A DNA stretch of 64,000 nt from Arthrobacter sp. SLBN-122 (GTDB lineage: Bacteria > Actinomycetota > Actinomycetes > Actinomycetales > Micrococcaceae), in the NCBI RefSeq assembly GCF_006715165.1, contig NZ_VFMS01000001.1, positions 434,001 through 498,000 of the forward strand, in the 5' to 3' direction. The notes beneath the pieces were generated by a model. The model did no database searches. It saw nothing but the letters and a program-made list of their open reading frames with translations, and had not been told where the DNA came from. A program made the position numbers and the translations under genes. Shown piece after piece: positions 17,120 through 27,152 of this stretch; position 1 is the stretch's first letter; each line of letters opens with the position of its first letter.

Positions 17120-18808
17120 CTACTTTGCCGTGATGTTGTAGTAGAGAATTTCGCCGTTCCAGCCGGTCTCAGCCTTCACGACGTTGTTGCTCCACACAAT
17201 CGCCTTGGCATAGTCCCAAAGCGGCAGACCCGGAAGATCCTGGAACAGGATCTCCTGTGCCTGGTTGAACTTGGCGTTTGCCTCGTCCGTGCCCTTGGCG
17301 GCCAGGCCCTCCTTGAGCAGCTTGTCGAACTCGGGGTTCGTATACTTCTCGTAGTTGGAGGAAGCGCCCGTGGCCCAGACCGGTCCCAGGAAGTTGTACA
17401 GCGACGGGTAGTCGCCCTGCCAGCCCGCCCGGGTCAGGCCGGGCAGCTGCTGGGATTTGCGGAGGTTCAGGACTTCAGCGAACTTGGCGAAGGGCTGGAT
17501 TTCAGCCTGAATGCCGAGGTTGTTCTTGAAGCCGTTGGCCACGGCGTCGATCCATTCCTTATGGCCACCGTCGGTGTTGGAGGCGATCTGGAGCGGCTTG
17601 GAGTTGTCGTACGGCTGGATCTTCTCAGCCTGTGTCCACAGGTCCTTGGCCTTGGCGGCGTCGAACTTCAGGACTTCGCTGCCCTTAAGACCTTCCTTGA
17701 AGCCATCGATAACCGGCGGAACAAAGGCCTTGGCCGGTGTACGGGTGCCGCTGAAGACCACTTTCGTGATTTCTTCACGGTTAATGGCATAGGACAGGGC
17801 CTGACGGCGGAGCTTTCCGGCTTCACCCTGGAAGTTCGGGTTGTAGCCCGGAATGTTCAGAGTAGCGTTGGTCGCAACGGGCTTGGTGGCGTTGCGGTCC
17901 GGGAAGTCATTGACGTAGGTCTTTGTGGCGTTGGACGGCAGAACATCGGTGATATCAAGGTTATCGGCCTGCAGATCCGTGTACGCGGGGCCCGGGTCGG
18001 TATAGAACTTGAAGGTGATGCCACCGTTTTTGGCCTCACGGGGGCCCTTGTAGTCAGCGTTCTTGACCAGGGCGATGGACTGGTCATGGACCCAGGCTCC
18101 CTGCTTTTCGAACTTGTAGGGTCCGTTGCCCACAGGGTTTTCGCCGAAGGCCTTGGGGTCAGCCAGCGCGGCGGACGGAAGCGGGTAGAAGGCGGAGTAA
18201 CCGAGGCGCAGGGACCAGTCGGCTTCAGGCTGGGTGAGCTTGACCGTGATGGTGGAATCATCGGTTGCTGCCAGTCCGGACATGGTGTCAGCCTTGGGAG
18301 CGGGCGTGGTGGTGGTCTTACCGTCCGCGGACTTCTCGGTGGTTACGGCTGAGACATCCTCATAGCCGGCTATGGACTCGAAGAAGAAGCTGTTGTTCTG
18401 CAGGTTCTTGGAGTTGGCCGCAAAGTTCCAGGAGTCGACGAAGGTCTTGGCCGTGATGGCTTCACCATTAGTGAACTTCTGGCCCTGCTTGACCTTGATG
18501 GTCCAGTTCTGGGCGTCGGAGGAGTCTATGGACTCGGCCAGCGAGTTCACTGCTTTGCCGTCGGCATCATACGTGCGGAGGCCTTCGAAAAGCAGGTTGA
18601 TGACACGGCCGCCATTGGTTTCATTTGTGTTCGCCGGCAGCAACGGGTTTTGCGGTTCGCTGTTGTAGGCGGTGATGACCTTGTTCGGGTCGCCAGCAGC
18701 GTTGCTGGACCCGTTGGTGCTGCCGCCGCCGCCGGCGCCGCACCCTGTCAGGGCAAGCGCGGTGATGGCCACGATGCCCAGTGCTTTGGAAGTGCGCGTA
18801 AAACGCAT
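17120..18808 (-). CDS. Substrate-binding lipoprotein of the peptide-type ABC importer
   Basis: 562-residue family 5 (DppA/OppA-type) extracellular solute-binding protein. The signal peptide ends in a lipobox (ALALTGCG), so it is anchored to the outer face of the membrane. A Gly/Ser-rich linker follows, then the binding fold with the family feature PNFQGEAGKLRRQALSYAINREEI. The ATG has a strong AGGAGG ribosome binding site. First gene of the transport operon, 124 bases upstream of the DppB-type gene. The promoter region carries a DtxR-like palindrome directly behind a TATTAT -10, which hints at iron control. Confidence 0.92.
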   Translation of the reverse strand: MRFTRTSKALGIVAITALALTGCGAGGGGSTNGSSNAAGDPNKVITAYNSEPQNPLLPANTNETNGGRVINLLFEGLRTYDADGKAVNSLAESIDSSDAQNWTIKVKQGQKFTNGEAITAKTFVDSWNFAANSKNLQNNSFFFESIAGYEDVSAVTTEKSADGKTTTTPAPKADTMSGLAATDDSTITVKLTQPEADWSLRLGYSAFYPLPSAALADPKAFGENPVGNGPYKFEKQGAWVHDQSIALVKNADYKGPREAKNGGITFKFYTDPGPAYTDLQADNLDITDVLPSNATKTYVNDFPDRNATKPVATNATLNIPGYNPNFQGEAGKLRRQALSYAINREEITKVVFSGTRTPAKAFVPPVIDGFKEGLKGSEVLKFDAAKAKDLWTQAEKIQPYDNSKPLQIASNTDGGHKEWIDAVANGFKNNLGIQAEIQPFAKFAEVLNLRKSQQLPGLTRAGWQGDYPSLYNFLGPVWATGASSNYEKYTNPEFDKLLKEGLAAKGTDEANAKFNQAQEILFQDLPGLPLWDYAKAIVWSNNVVKAETGWNGEILYYNITAK

Positions 18809-18899
18809 TCCGCCTCCTATGAGTTGTGGGAGAGAGATATAGGGGAATCTTGTGCTTCCCCGCAGGCCGGACGCAGCTCACCGCTGTGACGAAACCTAC

Positions 18900-18905
18900 A
18901 TAATA
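18900..18905 (-). promoter_or_regulatory. -10 hexamer of the ABC importer operon
   Basis: TATTAT on the minus strand. Its predicted start point gives a leader of about 85 bases to the binding-protein ATG. The DtxR-like palindrome lies three bases upstream. Confidence 0.5.
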
Positions 18906-18907
18906 CG

Positions 18908-18920
18908 AGTTAGCCTAACT
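18908..18920. promoter_or_regulatory. DtxR/IdeR-like iron box
   Basis: A perfect 13-base palindrome, AGTTAG-C-CTAACT. Its central GTTAGCCTAAC matches the core of the 19-bp DtxR/IdeR box completely, while the outer bases match poorly. It occupies the spacer just upstream of the -10 hexamer, a normal place for a repressor. Confidence 0.45.
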
Positions 18921-19095
18921 GCACGAAGTCCAGATACTGGTACTCCGTTGCCAAAACGTGACCGGCGCAGTGAAATGCCCCAAGCCACAGCAATTAGTTA
19001 GGCACGTCACATGCTACTCGCCGGTAGGCCGGACGGCGAATCGGCAGGCTCAAGGGTCCGCAAGGGCCGGAAGACCCTGCCGGAAGCCGGCTCGA

Positions 19096-20856
19096 TCAGG
19101 CCAGCCGCCAGTCCCCTACGTTCCACCAGACGCCGAGGGGGCCGGGACTGGTCTTGATGCCGGCCAGGCGTGAATTGAAGGCGGTTGCGCCCAGGGTCTG
19201 GTACAGCGGCAGGCCGTACGCGTCCTCCCACACATGCTTGTCGATGTCGGCCAGGAGCTCATCCTGCTTGCCCAGGTCCGTTGTCGCGGCCAGTTGCTCC
19301 ATGACCTTGTCCGCGTCGCCGTCGGAATATCCCGTGAAATTGCTGCCTGCCCCGGTCCGGAAGATCTGCGGCACCCGGCTGACGCCGGCCTCCGTGCCGA
19401 TCCATCCTGACAAGGCGGCGTCGTAGCCGCCGCGGCTGAGCGCGGCCGCCCAGTCGGCACTTCCCTGCCCGCCGTCGGACACGCGGAAGCCGGCCAGGGC
19501 AGCAGAGTCACGGATCAGGGCAAACGCCTTGGCGCGGTTGGGATTGTCCCGGTTGTAAAGGATCCGGATGGTGGGGGTTGCACCCTTCAGGAGCCTCTTT
19601 GCGGCGTCTACGTCCACCTTGGCGTAGTTCGACGAGCCGTTGTTCTTCACCGTTTCGTCGTATTTCGGCTGTCCCGGCAGGAAGACGTGGGAGTCCAGCG
19701 GCTTGCTGTCCGGGACCTGGCTTCCCACCACTGCGTCCACAATTGCCTGCCGTGGAACCGTCTTGAGGAACGCTTCCCGGACGTCCTTGTTGGCGAAGGG
19801 CCCGGCGAAGTTGAGGTCCAGGTGGTCGTAGCCGGACTGCTTGTACCGTTCCACGGTGATGCCCTGCCCGGACAGTCCCGTGAGCAGGTCGTCCGTGGCG
19901 GCTGACGGCTGGGGCGAGATGATGTCCGCCTGGCCATTGCGCAGGGCATCGACGGCGGCGGGCACTGCCCCGGTGAACCTGACATTAATCTCGTCCAGCC
20001 AGGGTTCCGTACCCCAGACATAGTCCCGGTTCCGGACAAGCTTCATGGAAACTTCCGGCACGATGTCGCGGACAATGTAGGGGCCGCTGGACAGATAGAT
20101 CGCCGGATCGTCGGGAATGGATTTTGCATCGAACCCGGTGTTCCAGAAGTCGCTGACTTTCTTGAGTTCAGGGTTTGATGCAGGCTTTTCCGGGTTGCCG
20201 CGAGGGGTGTCCCTAAGGAGTTGGACCAGGTCTTCCTCATCGTTCAGGCCGCTCTTGGCGGCAACGACGTGGGCCGGGAGTCCGACGTCGAATGCCACTT
20301 CCCAGTCTGCGTACGGTGCGGCGTACTCAATGGTGATGGACCGGCCGTCGGACCCGATTTCGGGAAACAGGGTGCCCGCCAGCCCGGTGGTGTCAGAGGC
20401 TACCGAGAAGTACTTGGTTCCCGTGCCTGCGGCTTGATCAAGGTCGTCGAAATAGCCCGACCCCGCGGCCCAGCTCAACAGGAGGTCGGCCGCGCCGATC
20501 TGTGCACCATCCGACCACTTGACGCCCTCGTTGGCCGTGTACCTCACCTTGAGCGGCTCGTCTGAGACCTTCTCGAAGTGCCCGAACTTGTCGTTACGCA
20601 CCACCTTGGAGCTGTCATCGAGGTAGAAGAAGCCCGAATGGGTGATGGCACCGATTTTCGAATTGATGTCGGTGTTGCCGTTGGCGCTGTAAGGGTTGAA
20701 CGAGGAAAAGGCGTTGACCTCTGCCACTGTCACGCTGCCGCCGCGCTTTGCCTCCCCCACCACAACGGACGGGGCACTGGTCCCCGAGCACCCCGACAGG
20801 ACCAGGGCAGCCACCACCGCGGCGATGAGCAATTGCATCAGACGCCGGACCGGCAT
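19096..20856 (-). CDS. Second family 5 substrate-binding lipoprotein
   Basis: 586 residues, exported, with a lipobox (LVLSGCSG) at about residues 17-24 and the family 5 fold. It is divergent in sequence from the neighbouring binding protein and has no permease genes of its own. The start at 20856 is set by GGAGG a few bases before the ATG; the frame is open to 20904. It lies upstream of the complete importer operon, separated by 287 bases that contain that operon's promoter. It could be an alternative receptor for the same permease or serve another transporter elsewhere. Confidence 0.9.
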   Translation of the reverse strand: MPVRRLMQLLIAAVVAALVLSGCSGTSAPSVVVGEAKRGGSVTVAEVNAFSSFNPYSANGNTDINSKIGAITHSGFFYLDDSSKVVRNDKFGHFEKVSDEPLKVRYTANEGVKWSDGAQIGAADLLLSWAAGSGYFDDLDQAAGTGTKYFSVASDTTGLAGTLFPEIGSDGRSITIEYAAPYADWEVAFDVGLPAHVVAAKSGLNDEEDLVQLLRDTPRGNPEKPASNPELKKVSDFWNTGFDAKSIPDDPAIYLSSGPYIVRDIVPEVSMKLVRNRDYVWGTEPWLDEINVRFTGAVPAAVDALRNGQADIISPQPSAATDDLLTGLSGQGITVERYKQSGYDHLDLNFAGPFANKDVREAFLKTVPRQAIVDAVVGSQVPDSKPLDSHVFLPGQPKYDETVKNNGSSNYAKVDVDAAKRLLKGATPTIRILYNRDNPNRAKAFALIRDSAALAGFRVSDGGQGSADWAAALSRGGYDAALSGWIGTEAGVSRVPQIFRTGAGSNFTGYSDGDADKVMEQLAATTDLGKQDELLADIDKHVWEDAYGLPLYQTLGATAFNSRLAGIKTSPGPLGVWWNVGDWRLA

Positions 20857-20941
20857 GCCGCCTCCTTGTGTTTTCCCTCCCAGGAGGGGACTGGGTCGCC
20901 ACAATCACGCCCTACGGATTCAGGATAAGCCGTCCGGGCGG

Positions 20942-22027
20942 TCAGACGTTGAAGCGGAACTCCACCACGTCGCCGTCGGCCATGACGTATTCCTTGCCTT
21001 CGATGCGGACCTTGCCGCGGGACTTTGCCTCAGCCATGGAGCCGGCGTCCACGAGGTCCTCGAAGGAGACAACCTCGGCCTTGATGAAACCGCGCTGGAA
21101 GTCGGAGTGGATGACGCCGGCGGCCTGCGGTGCCGTGTCCCCCTGCCGGATGGTCCAGGCACGTGCTTCCTTGGGTCCGGCGGTGAGGTAGGTCTGAAGC
21201 CCCAGGGTGTGGAAGCCCACGCGGGCCAGCTGGTCCAGGCCGGATTCGTCCTGGCCGTTCATTTCCAGCATCTCACGCGCTTCTTCCTCGTCCAGTTCAA
21301 CGAGGTCCGCTTCGAGCTTTGCGTCCAGGAAGATGCAGTCCGCCGGCGCAACCATGGCGCGCAGTTCCTCCTGCTTTTCCGGGCTGCCCAGGATGCCTTC
21401 GTCGGCATTGAAGACGTAGATGAAGGGCTTGGCCGTCAACAGGCCCAGTTCCTTGAGGTGCTCCATCTCCAGCTTGTCGCTCTTGATCGAGGAGTAAATG
21501 GTGTCACCGCGTTCCAGCACTGCCTGCGCGGCCTTGACGGCGGCAAGCTCGGCAGCCTCCCGCTTCTTGATCTTCACTTCCTTTTCGATCCGCGGAATGG
21601 CCTTTTCGATGGTCTGCAGGTCGGCGAGGATCAGCTCGGTGTTGATGGTTTCCATGTCCGAGCTGGGATCCACCTTGCCGTCGACGTGCACCACGTCGGG
21701 GTCGTCGAAGACCCGGACAACCTGGGCAATGGCCTCTGCCTCGCGGATGTTGGCCAGGAACTGGTTGCCCAGTCCCTCCCCCTCGGACGCGCCTTTGACG
21801 ATGCCTGCGATGTCGACGAAGGACACGGCGGCAGGCAGGACGCGCTGCGAGCCGAAGATCCCGGCGAGCTTCTGGAGCCTGGGGTCCGGGAGGTTCACGA
21901 CTCCGACGTTGGGTTCAATGGTGGCGAACGGGTAGTTCGCGGCCAGGACCTGGTTGCGGGTAAGCGCGTTGAAGAGGGTTGATTTGCCGACGTTGGGCAG
22001 TCCGACGATGCCAATAGTAAGAGCCAC
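20942..22027 (-). CDS. ychF: Redox-regulated ATPase/GTPase YchF (Ola1 type)
   Basis: 361-residue Obg-family P-loop NTPase, universally conserved, ribosome-associated and linked to stress response. G1 motif GLPNVGKS at about residues 8-15, then [14 protein letters not shown], and a C-terminal TGS domain ([17 protein letters not shown] to [19 protein letters not shown]). An ATG exists at 22033, but the GTG at 22027 gives the family N-terminus [15 protein letters not shown] sits eight bases before that GTG, so the upstream ATG would lie before the transcription start. ADE region: NKSD/NKAD-type motif is replaced as usual in this ATP-preferring family. Confidence 0.93.
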   Translation of the reverse strand: MALTIGIVGLPNVGKSTLFNALTRNQVLAANYPFATIEPNVGVVNLPDPRLQKLAGIFGSQRVLPAAVSFVDIAGIVKGASEGEGLGNQFLANIREAEAIAQVVRVFDDPDVVHVDGKVDPSSDMETINTELILADLQTIEKAIPRIEKEVKIKKREAAELAAVKAAQAVLERGDTIYSSIKSDKLEMEHLKELGLLTAKPFIYVFNADEGILGSPEKQEELRAMVAPADCIFLDAKLEADLVELDEEEAREMLEMNGQDESGLDQLARVGFHTLGLQTYLTAGPKEARAWTIRQGDTAPQAAGVIHSDFQRGFIKAEVVSFEDLVDAGSMAEAKSRGKVRIEGKEYVMADGDVVEFRFNV

Positions 22028-22035
22028 GAGCATTG

Positions 22036-22041
22036 ATTCTA
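22036..22041 (-). promoter_or_regulatory. -10 hexamer of ychF (leaderless)
   Basis: TAGAAT on the minus strand, eight bases before the GTG at 22027. It helps decide the start codon. Confidence 0.5.
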
Positions 22042-22117
22042 CCCGCCGGGCCCCGGGAGGCAGTACCGGCGGATGTCATTGCCTGTGATTGTCAGAGGCC
22101 CGTGCAACAGTGAAGCC

Positions 22118-23347
22118 ATGGATGCTTTTGCCTTGATTCTGGCCCTTCTCATGCTGCTGCTCGGTGCGCTTGCCGGTGCCGCGGCCATTTATTTCTCCCT
22201 GCGCCGGAATTCGCATGCCTTGGAGGCCGACTTTGACCAGGTGTCGTCCCGTCTTTCGGAGGTCACGGCGCAGCTGGCAGCGGCCGACGCCGAGCGGCGG
22301 CTTTTGGCGGTACAGAACCGTGAACTGGGCGAGGCCAGGACGCAGGACGGGAACGTCCTTCGTGCCTTGGCTCCGGTGGCGGAGAAGCTGTCCGCGGTGC
22401 AGCAGCAGGTGGCCCTGCTGGAGCGGGACCGGGTGGAACAGTACGGCCAGCTGGCACAGCAGCTGCAGGAGGCAAGGCTGTCCGATGAACAGCTCATCCG
22501 GTCCACGCACGCCCTGGAATCGGCCCTGCGTTCCAACAGCGCCAGGGGGCAGTGGGGCGAGGTGCAGCTGCGGCGTGTAGTGGAGGCGGCGGGCATGCTT
22601 CGGCATGTGGACTTTGTGGAGCAGGTGCACAGCGCCGGCCACGAGTCGGCTGTCCGCCCCGACCTTGTGGTGCAGTTGCCGGGCGACAAGCAGCTGGTGG
22701 TGGACGCCAAAGTCCCGTTGTCCTCCTACCTTGAGGCGCAGGAACTGGGGGCGGTGGATTCGCGCCCGGGCCAGTCGTCCGGGCTGCAGTCGGCCAACGA
22801 CGGGCGGAACCGGCAGGCCCTGCTGGCAGCGCACGCCAAGGCCCTGAGGGCGCACGTCGATGCACTCGGCACCAAGAAGTATTGGGACATCCCGGGGAAC
22901 TCCCCGGAACTCGTGGTTTGCTTCATCCCGGCCGAGTCCATCCTGGCGGCGGCCCTGACGGCTGACGCCGGGCTGCTGGACCACGCGTTGTCCCGAAACG
23001 TTGTCCTCGCGTCCCCCAGCACCTTGCTGGCCGTGCTGAAGTCCGTGGCGTTCACGTGGCGCCAGGACGTCCTGACGGACAGTGCACGCGAGCTGTTCGA
23101 GCTCGCGCGGCAGCTGTACGACCGGATGGGCACCCTGGGCGAAAACGTGAGCAAACTGGGCTCATCCCTGAAGTCGTCGGTGGACCGCTACAACGCGATG
23201 GTGGGCACCCTGGAAGCCCGGGTCCTCCCCACGGCGCGGAAGCTCAACTCCCTCGAGGAGACCGGTTTGGTGACACCTCCGGTGGTGGAGGTGACCCCCC
23301 GCGCGCTGGTGGCGCCCGAACTTCAGGGCGACGAGGAAGCGGCCTGA
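22118..23347 (+). CDS. rmuC: DNA recombination protein RmuC
   Basis: 409 residues. An N-terminal membrane anchor (about 3-28, ending in FSLRRN) is followed by a coiled coil (about 35-150, rich in Ala, Glu, Gln and Leu) and then the RmuC nuclease-like domain with RGQWGEVQLRRVVEAAGM and LVVDAKVPLSSYLEA, the latter containing the PD-(D/E)xK-like DAK. The family limits inversions and rearrangements at repeats in E. coli. The start is the ATG at 22118, giving the anchor at the N-terminus; the frame is open from 22073. It ends with a strong terminator and is divergent from ychF. Confidence 0.92.
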   Translation: MDAFALILALLMLLLGALAGAAAIYFSLRRNSHALEADFDQVSSRLSEVTAQLAAADAERRLLAVQNRELGEARTQDGNVLRALAPVAEKLSAVQQQVALLERDRVEQYGQLAQQLQEARLSDEQLIRSTHALESALRSNSARGQWGEVQLRRVVEAAGMLRHVDFVEQVHSAGHESAVRPDLVVQLPGDKQLVVDAKVPLSSYLEAQELGAVDSRPGQSSGLQSANDGRNRQALLAAHAKALRAHVDALGTKKYWDIPGNSPELVVCFIPAESILAAALTADAGLLDHALSRNVVLASPSTLLAVLKSVAFTWRQDVLTDSARELFELARQLYDRMGTLGENVSKLGSSLKSSVDRYNAMVGTLEARVLPTARKLNSLEETGLVTPPVVEVTPRALVAPELQGDEEAA

Positions 23348-23365
23348 CAAGGGCCCGCGGATCCA

Positions 23366-23403
23366 GGACGGGCCGGGCAGTTGTTTAACTGCCCGGCCCG
23401 TCC
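23366..23403 (+). terminator. rmuC terminator
   Basis: 17-bp perfect arms (23366-23382, 23387-23403), 4-base loop, followed by TTTT on the plus strand. The clearest intrinsic terminator in the window, placed between convergent rmuC and ispH. Confidence 0.92.
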
Positions 23404-23448
23404 TTTTACTTCCGATGATGCCGGCTGCCGCCTGCAGCCGGCGTTTTG

Positions 23449-24528
23449 TCAGCTGCGGGGCCTGCGCCCGCCCAGCGCGCGGCTGACGTCGCCGGCCTGC
23501 TTCAGGGTGGCGCGGAGTTCCTTGGGCAGCGAGAACAGGAGGTCCTCTTCTGCGGTGACCACTTCCTCCACCGCCCCGTAGCCGTAGTCGGCCAGAAGCC
23601 TCAGGACGTCCTGCACCAGTACCTCCGGAACGGAAGCCCCGGACGTGACGCCCACAGTGGCGACGCCCTCGAACCAGGCTTCGTCAACCTCGTTGGCGAA
23701 GTCCACCCGGTAGGATGCCTTGGCACCGTACTCGAGTGCCACCTCCACCAGCCGGACGGAGTTCGATGAGTTGGCCGAGCCGACCACGATCACCAGGTCC
23801 GCCTTGGGCGCAATCTTCTTGATGGCCACCTGGCGGTTGGTGGTGGCGTAGCAGATGTCGTCGCTGGGCGGGTCCTGCAGGGTGGGGAACCGCTCCTTGA
23901 GCAGCCGGACGGTCTCCATGGTCTCGTCCACGCTCAGCGTGGTCTGGGACAGCCAGATGACCTTCTCGGGGTCGCGGACAATCACCTTATCCACTTCATG
24001 GGGTCCGTTGATGATCTGGATGTGCTCCGGCGCTTCACCGGAGGTACCTTCCACTTCCTCGTGCCCGTCATGGCCGATCAGGAGGATGTCGAAGTCGTCT
24101 TTGGCGAAGCGGACGGCTTCCTTGTGCACCTTGGTAACCAGCGGGCAGGTTGCATCGATGGTGCGCAGGCCGCGGTTTTCGGCAGATTCGACCACTGCCG
24201 GGGACACTCCGTGGGCAGAGAAGATCACCAGTGCACCTTCGGGCACTTCGTCCGTCTCGTCGACGAAGATGGCGCCCTTTTCCTCCAGGGAGCTGACCAC
24301 GTGGACGTTGTGGACGATCTGCTTGCGCACATAAACGGGCGGCCCGTAGTGTTCGAGCGCCTTTTCGACGGCGATCACTGCCCGGTCAACGCCTGCGCAG
24401 TAGCCGCGGGGAGCAGCCAGCAGCACCTTCTTGGCGCCGTTCACGGGGGCCGCTGCTGCTACGTCCTCAGGCGAGCGGCGCCTGCGTGGAATGGTTGGCA
24501 TCGAGAGGGATACAGCCGAGGTGGTCAT
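23449..24528 (-). CDS. ispH: 4-hydroxy-3-methylbut-2-enyl diphosphate reductase IspH
   Basis: Last enzyme of the MEP isoprenoid pathway, a [4Fe-4S] protein making IPP and DMAPP. 359 residues with a 30-residue N-terminal extension. The three cluster cysteines are visible in [23 protein letters not shown] and [11 protein letters not shown]; the active-site His and Glu regions are also present. The ATG has TAGCAT six bases before it, with GGAGGG in between, so it fits either a leaderless or a very short-leader transcript. Confidence 0.95.
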   Translation of the reverse strand: MTTSAVSLSMPTIPRRRRSPEDVAAAAPVNGAKKVLLAAPRGYCAGVDRAVIAVEKALEHYGPPVYVRKQIVHNVHVVSSLEEKGAIFVDETDEVPEGALVIFSAHGVSPAVVESAENRGLRTIDATCPLVTKVHKEAVRFAKDDFDILLIGHDGHEEVEGTSGEAPEHIQIINGPHEVDKVIVRDPEKVIWLSQTTLSVDETMETVRLLKERFPTLQDPPSDDICYATTNRQVAIKKIAPKADLVIVVGSANSSNSVRLVEVALEYGAKASYRVDFANEVDEAWFEGVATVGVTSGASVPEVLVQDVLRLLADYGYGAVEEVVTAEEDLLFSLPKELRATLKQAGDVSRALGGRRPRS

Positions 24529-24534
24529 CCCTCC

Positions 24535-24540
24535 ATGCTA
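24535..24540 (-). promoter_or_regulatory. -10 hexamer of ispH
   Basis: TAGCAT on the minus strand, six bases before the ispH ATG. It overlaps the 3' end of the membrane-protein gene upstream. Confidence 0.5.
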
Positions 24541-25446
24541 CCGGCTGGTCCGCGCCCGTTTCCGGGATGCGAACAAGGTCACAACGGCTGCTGCCACCAG
24601 GACGCCGCCTGTTACCGCGGCCGTAGTGATCCACGTTTGGAAATCGGTGCCTGCCGCGGCCAGGAACTCGTCACGGAACATGTTGGCCACACCGTTGCCG
24701 GTGTCTGTGGCCTGGGCGCGGGAGGTGCCCAGCTGTGAGCCCAGCCCCCACAGCCCGGCGAGGGCCAGGCCCCCAAGTCCGGCGGCCAGCAGCACTGTCC
24801 AGCGGCGGCGGGCCGCCACCAGGGCCAGCAGGAACGCCACGGCTGAACCGATGGCCAAAATGTAGCCCATGGGCGCATATGTCGCCAGCCGCTCGGTCCA
24901 CTCCTTTTGTGCCGGCTGGCCCACGTTGATCAGCGTTTGCTCCGGCGGATCCAGCGGGAGCCGGGTGGTGCGCGAAATCTCCTCCGACCCCAGGGCAACC
25001 AACGGGGCGACGTCGAGGGTCAGCGAGGATGCCGAGGCGCCATCCTGTGTACCGGCAGGGTCAGCGAAGCTGAGGCGGTGGCTCTTGCGGAGTGTCTCCT
25101 CCCAGGCCGCCGGATACCCGGGCAGCCCGGTCAGCGACTCCGCTGCCTTCTCGAGCATCGGCTGGACCAGCCCGGATAGGAAACCGGGAACAGATCCGGT
25201 ATCGATCGTTCCCACCGCCGCGGCGGCCAGCTTCCGCTGGAACTCTGAGTCCTTGCCGAGCGGTGCTGCAAGACGGACAAAACCATCTTCCTGGACCACG
25301 TTCCGGTCCACCCAGATGGCGGGAACGGCAACGGCGGCCAGGAGAATGCCCAGCACGGTGGCGATGGCAGAAACAAAAGTGCGCACAGCAGGTCCTTCGG
25401 GGTTGGGGGCCTTACCCATCCTAGGCAGGGTCGAAGGGCCATCCAT
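24538..25446 (-). CDS. Membrane protein of unknown function, 302 residues
   Basis: Three or four hydrophobic segments: one at the N-terminus (TFVSAIATVLGILLAAVAVPAIWV), two close together in the second half (YILAIGSAVAFLLALVAA, then WTVLLAAGLGGLALAGLWGL), and one near the C-terminus (ITTAAVTGGVLVAAAVVTLF). Between the first and second lies an outside loop of about 150 residues. I do not recognise a family. The ATG at 25446 was chosen because it precedes the first membrane span; 25419 is an alternative and the frame is open to 25731. It is divergent from xseA and ends ten bases before ispH, so both may be partly co-transcribed. Confidence 0.75.
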   Translation of the reverse strand: MDGPSTLPRMGKAPNPEGPAVRTFVSAIATVLGILLAAVAVPAIWVDRNVVQEDGFVRLAAPLGKDSEFQRKLAAAAVGTIDTGSVPGFLSGLVQPMLEKAAESLTGLPGYPAAWEETLRKSHRLSFADPAGTQDGASASSLTLDVAPLVALGSEEISRTTRLPLDPPEQTLINVGQPAQKEWTERLATYAPMGYILAIGSAVAFLLALVAARRRWTVLLAAGLGGLALAGLWGLGSQLGTSRAQATDTGNGVANMFRDEFLAAAGTDFQTWITTAAVTGGVLVAAAVVTLFASRKRARTSR

Positions 25447-25546
25447 GTCAGTCCCCGGTGCTAGACCTTTTGGATAAGGTTGATTGACCGCCAACAACAG
25501 ATGAAGGACCGCATGCCCGCAGCACCAGCCTCCCAACGGCGTCCGC

Positions 25547-26893
25547 ATGTCTGACCAGGCCTCCCTTCCGGGTGCAGCACCTACTACCCTGCCGGCCACT
25601 GCAGCGGAGACAAGCCCGGATAACCCCTGGCCGCTGCAGCTGCTGTCGCAGAAGCTTAAGGCCCATATCGACCGCACCCCGTCCGCATGGGTCGAAGGCC
25701 AGGTCATCGAGCTGAACCGCCGCGGCACCAACGCCTACCTCACGCTTCGCGACGTGGATGCGGAGGTCTCCCTTCCGGCGTCCGTCTGGACCAAGGTGCT
25801 GGAACGGCAAAACCTTCCGCTGGAGCGCGGGTTGCGGGTGGTGGCCCTGCTGAAACCTGAATTCTGGCTGAAGACGGGCCGGCTCAACATGCTGGTGCGG
25901 GACATCCGGCCTGTGGGCCTGGGCGACCTGCTGGCCAGGATTGAGCGGCTGCGCCAGGCACTGGCTGCTGAGGGCCTGTTTGCCGAGTCCAGGAAGAAAC
26001 CCCTTCCCCTGCTGCCGCACCGGATCGGCCTCATCACGGGCCGCGACTCGGACGCAAAGAAGGACATCCTGCGGAACGCGGCCCTGCGCTGGCCTGCGGT
26101 GGAATTCGAGATCCGCGAGGTTGCCGTCCAGGGGAATACCGCGGTGGCCCAGGTGGTCCGCGCCCTGCGTGAACTGGATGCCCGGCCCGAGGTGGACGTC
26201 ATTGTCATCGCCCGCGGCGGCGGGGCGCTGGAAGACCTGCTGCCCTTCAACAGCGAGGACTTGATCCGGGCCGTGGCTGCTGCCGCCACCCCGGTGGTGA
26301 GTGCCATCGGGCATGAGGCAGACCGCCCGCTGCTGGATGACGTTGCCGACCTTCGGGCCTCCACCCCCACTGATGCCGCCAAGCGGATCGTTCCCGAAGT
26401 CTCCGAAGAACTTGCGGGTGTGCGCCAGGCGCGGGAGCAGTTGCGGCGGTGCATGGAGCGGCTGGTGGACCGGGAGTCGGACCGGCTGGCGGCACTGCAC
26501 TCCCGCCCGGTCATGGCCGCGCCGGAGGGCATGGTCTCAGTCCGGGCAGAGGAGATCGAGCGGCTGCTGCGGCGCTCCTCCGCTGCAGTGAGTTCCACGG
26601 TGGTGCGGGCGGCCGACCAGCTTGAGCACCTGAAGGCCCAGGTCCGGGCCCTCTCACCGCAGAAGACCCTCGACCGGGGATACGCCGTCGTCGAACTGGC
26701 AGGCGACCAGGCCGCCCGGATTGCCCAGGCGGGCCACGCTGTTGTCCGCCGTCCCGCCGAAGCGCCATCTGGCGCGGCCCTGTCCATCCGTGTGGCGGAG
26801 GGCCGCTTCGGCGCAACATCAACCGGCGCAACATCCACCGGGGCGCACCCAGGAAACCCAGACCACCAGCAGGAATTGGAAGAGAAGGCATGA
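25547..26893 (+). CDS. xseA: Exodeoxyribonuclease VII large subunit XseA
   Basis: 448 residues. An N-terminal OB-fold ([22 protein letters not shown]) that binds single-stranded DNA is followed by the nuclease domain with [23 protein letters not shown] and [18 protein letters not shown] long helical region and C-terminal part ([13 protein letters not shown]) complete it. With XseB it degrades single-stranded DNA in repair. The start ATG has only a weak ribosome binding site. Near the C-terminus the sequence repeats ATSTG twice. The xseB gene overlaps the end. Confidence 0.95.
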   Translation: MSDQASLPGAAPTTLPATAAETSPDNPWPLQLLSQKLKAHIDRTPSAWVEGQVIELNRRGTNAYLTLRDVDAEVSLPASVWTKVLERQNLPLERGLRVVALLKPEFWLKTGRLNMLVRDIRPVGLGDLLARIERLRQALAAEGLFAESRKKPLPLLPHRIGLITGRDSDAKKDILRNAALRWPAVEFEIREVAVQGNTAVAQVVRALRELDARPEVDVIVIARGGGALEDLLPFNSEDLIRAVAAAATPVVSAIGHEADRPLLDDVADLRASTPTDAAKRIVPEVSEELAGVRQAREQLRRCMERLVDRESDRLAALHSRPVMAAPEGMVSVRAEEIERLLRRSSAAVSSTVVRAADQLEHLKAQVRALSPQKTLDRGYAVVELAGDQAARIAQAGHAVVRRPAEAPSGAALSIRVAEGRFGATSTGATSTGAHPGNPDHQQELEEKA

Positions 26894-27108
26894 GCGAACA
26901 GAAACCAGAGCCGGATGTCGCAGCGCTGAGCTATGAGGAGGCGCGGGAGCAGCTCATCGCTGTGGTGGGCAGGCTGGAGGCAGGAGGGGCAAGCCTGGAG
27001 GAGTCCCTGGCCCTGTGGGAACGCGGCGAGGCGCTGGCCGCACGCTGCGAGGAGTGGCTGGAAGGCGCGCGCAAGCGGCTGGCAGCGGCCCGGGATCAGC
27101 CACTCTAA
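26890..27108 (+). CDS. xseB: Exodeoxyribonuclease VII small subunit XseB
   Basis: 72-residue acidic helical protein typical of XseB ([20 protein letters not shown] then [23 protein letters not shown]). Its ATG overlaps the xseA stop (ATGA), so the two subunits are translationally coupled. Confidence 0.95.
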   Translation: MSEQKPEPDVAALSYEEAREQLIAVVGRLEAGGASLEESLALWERGEALAARCEEWLEGARKRLAAARDQPL

Positions 27109-27152
27109 CCACCGGAAAGAACTGGAACCGGCAGCACCCAGGCCAGGGGCTG

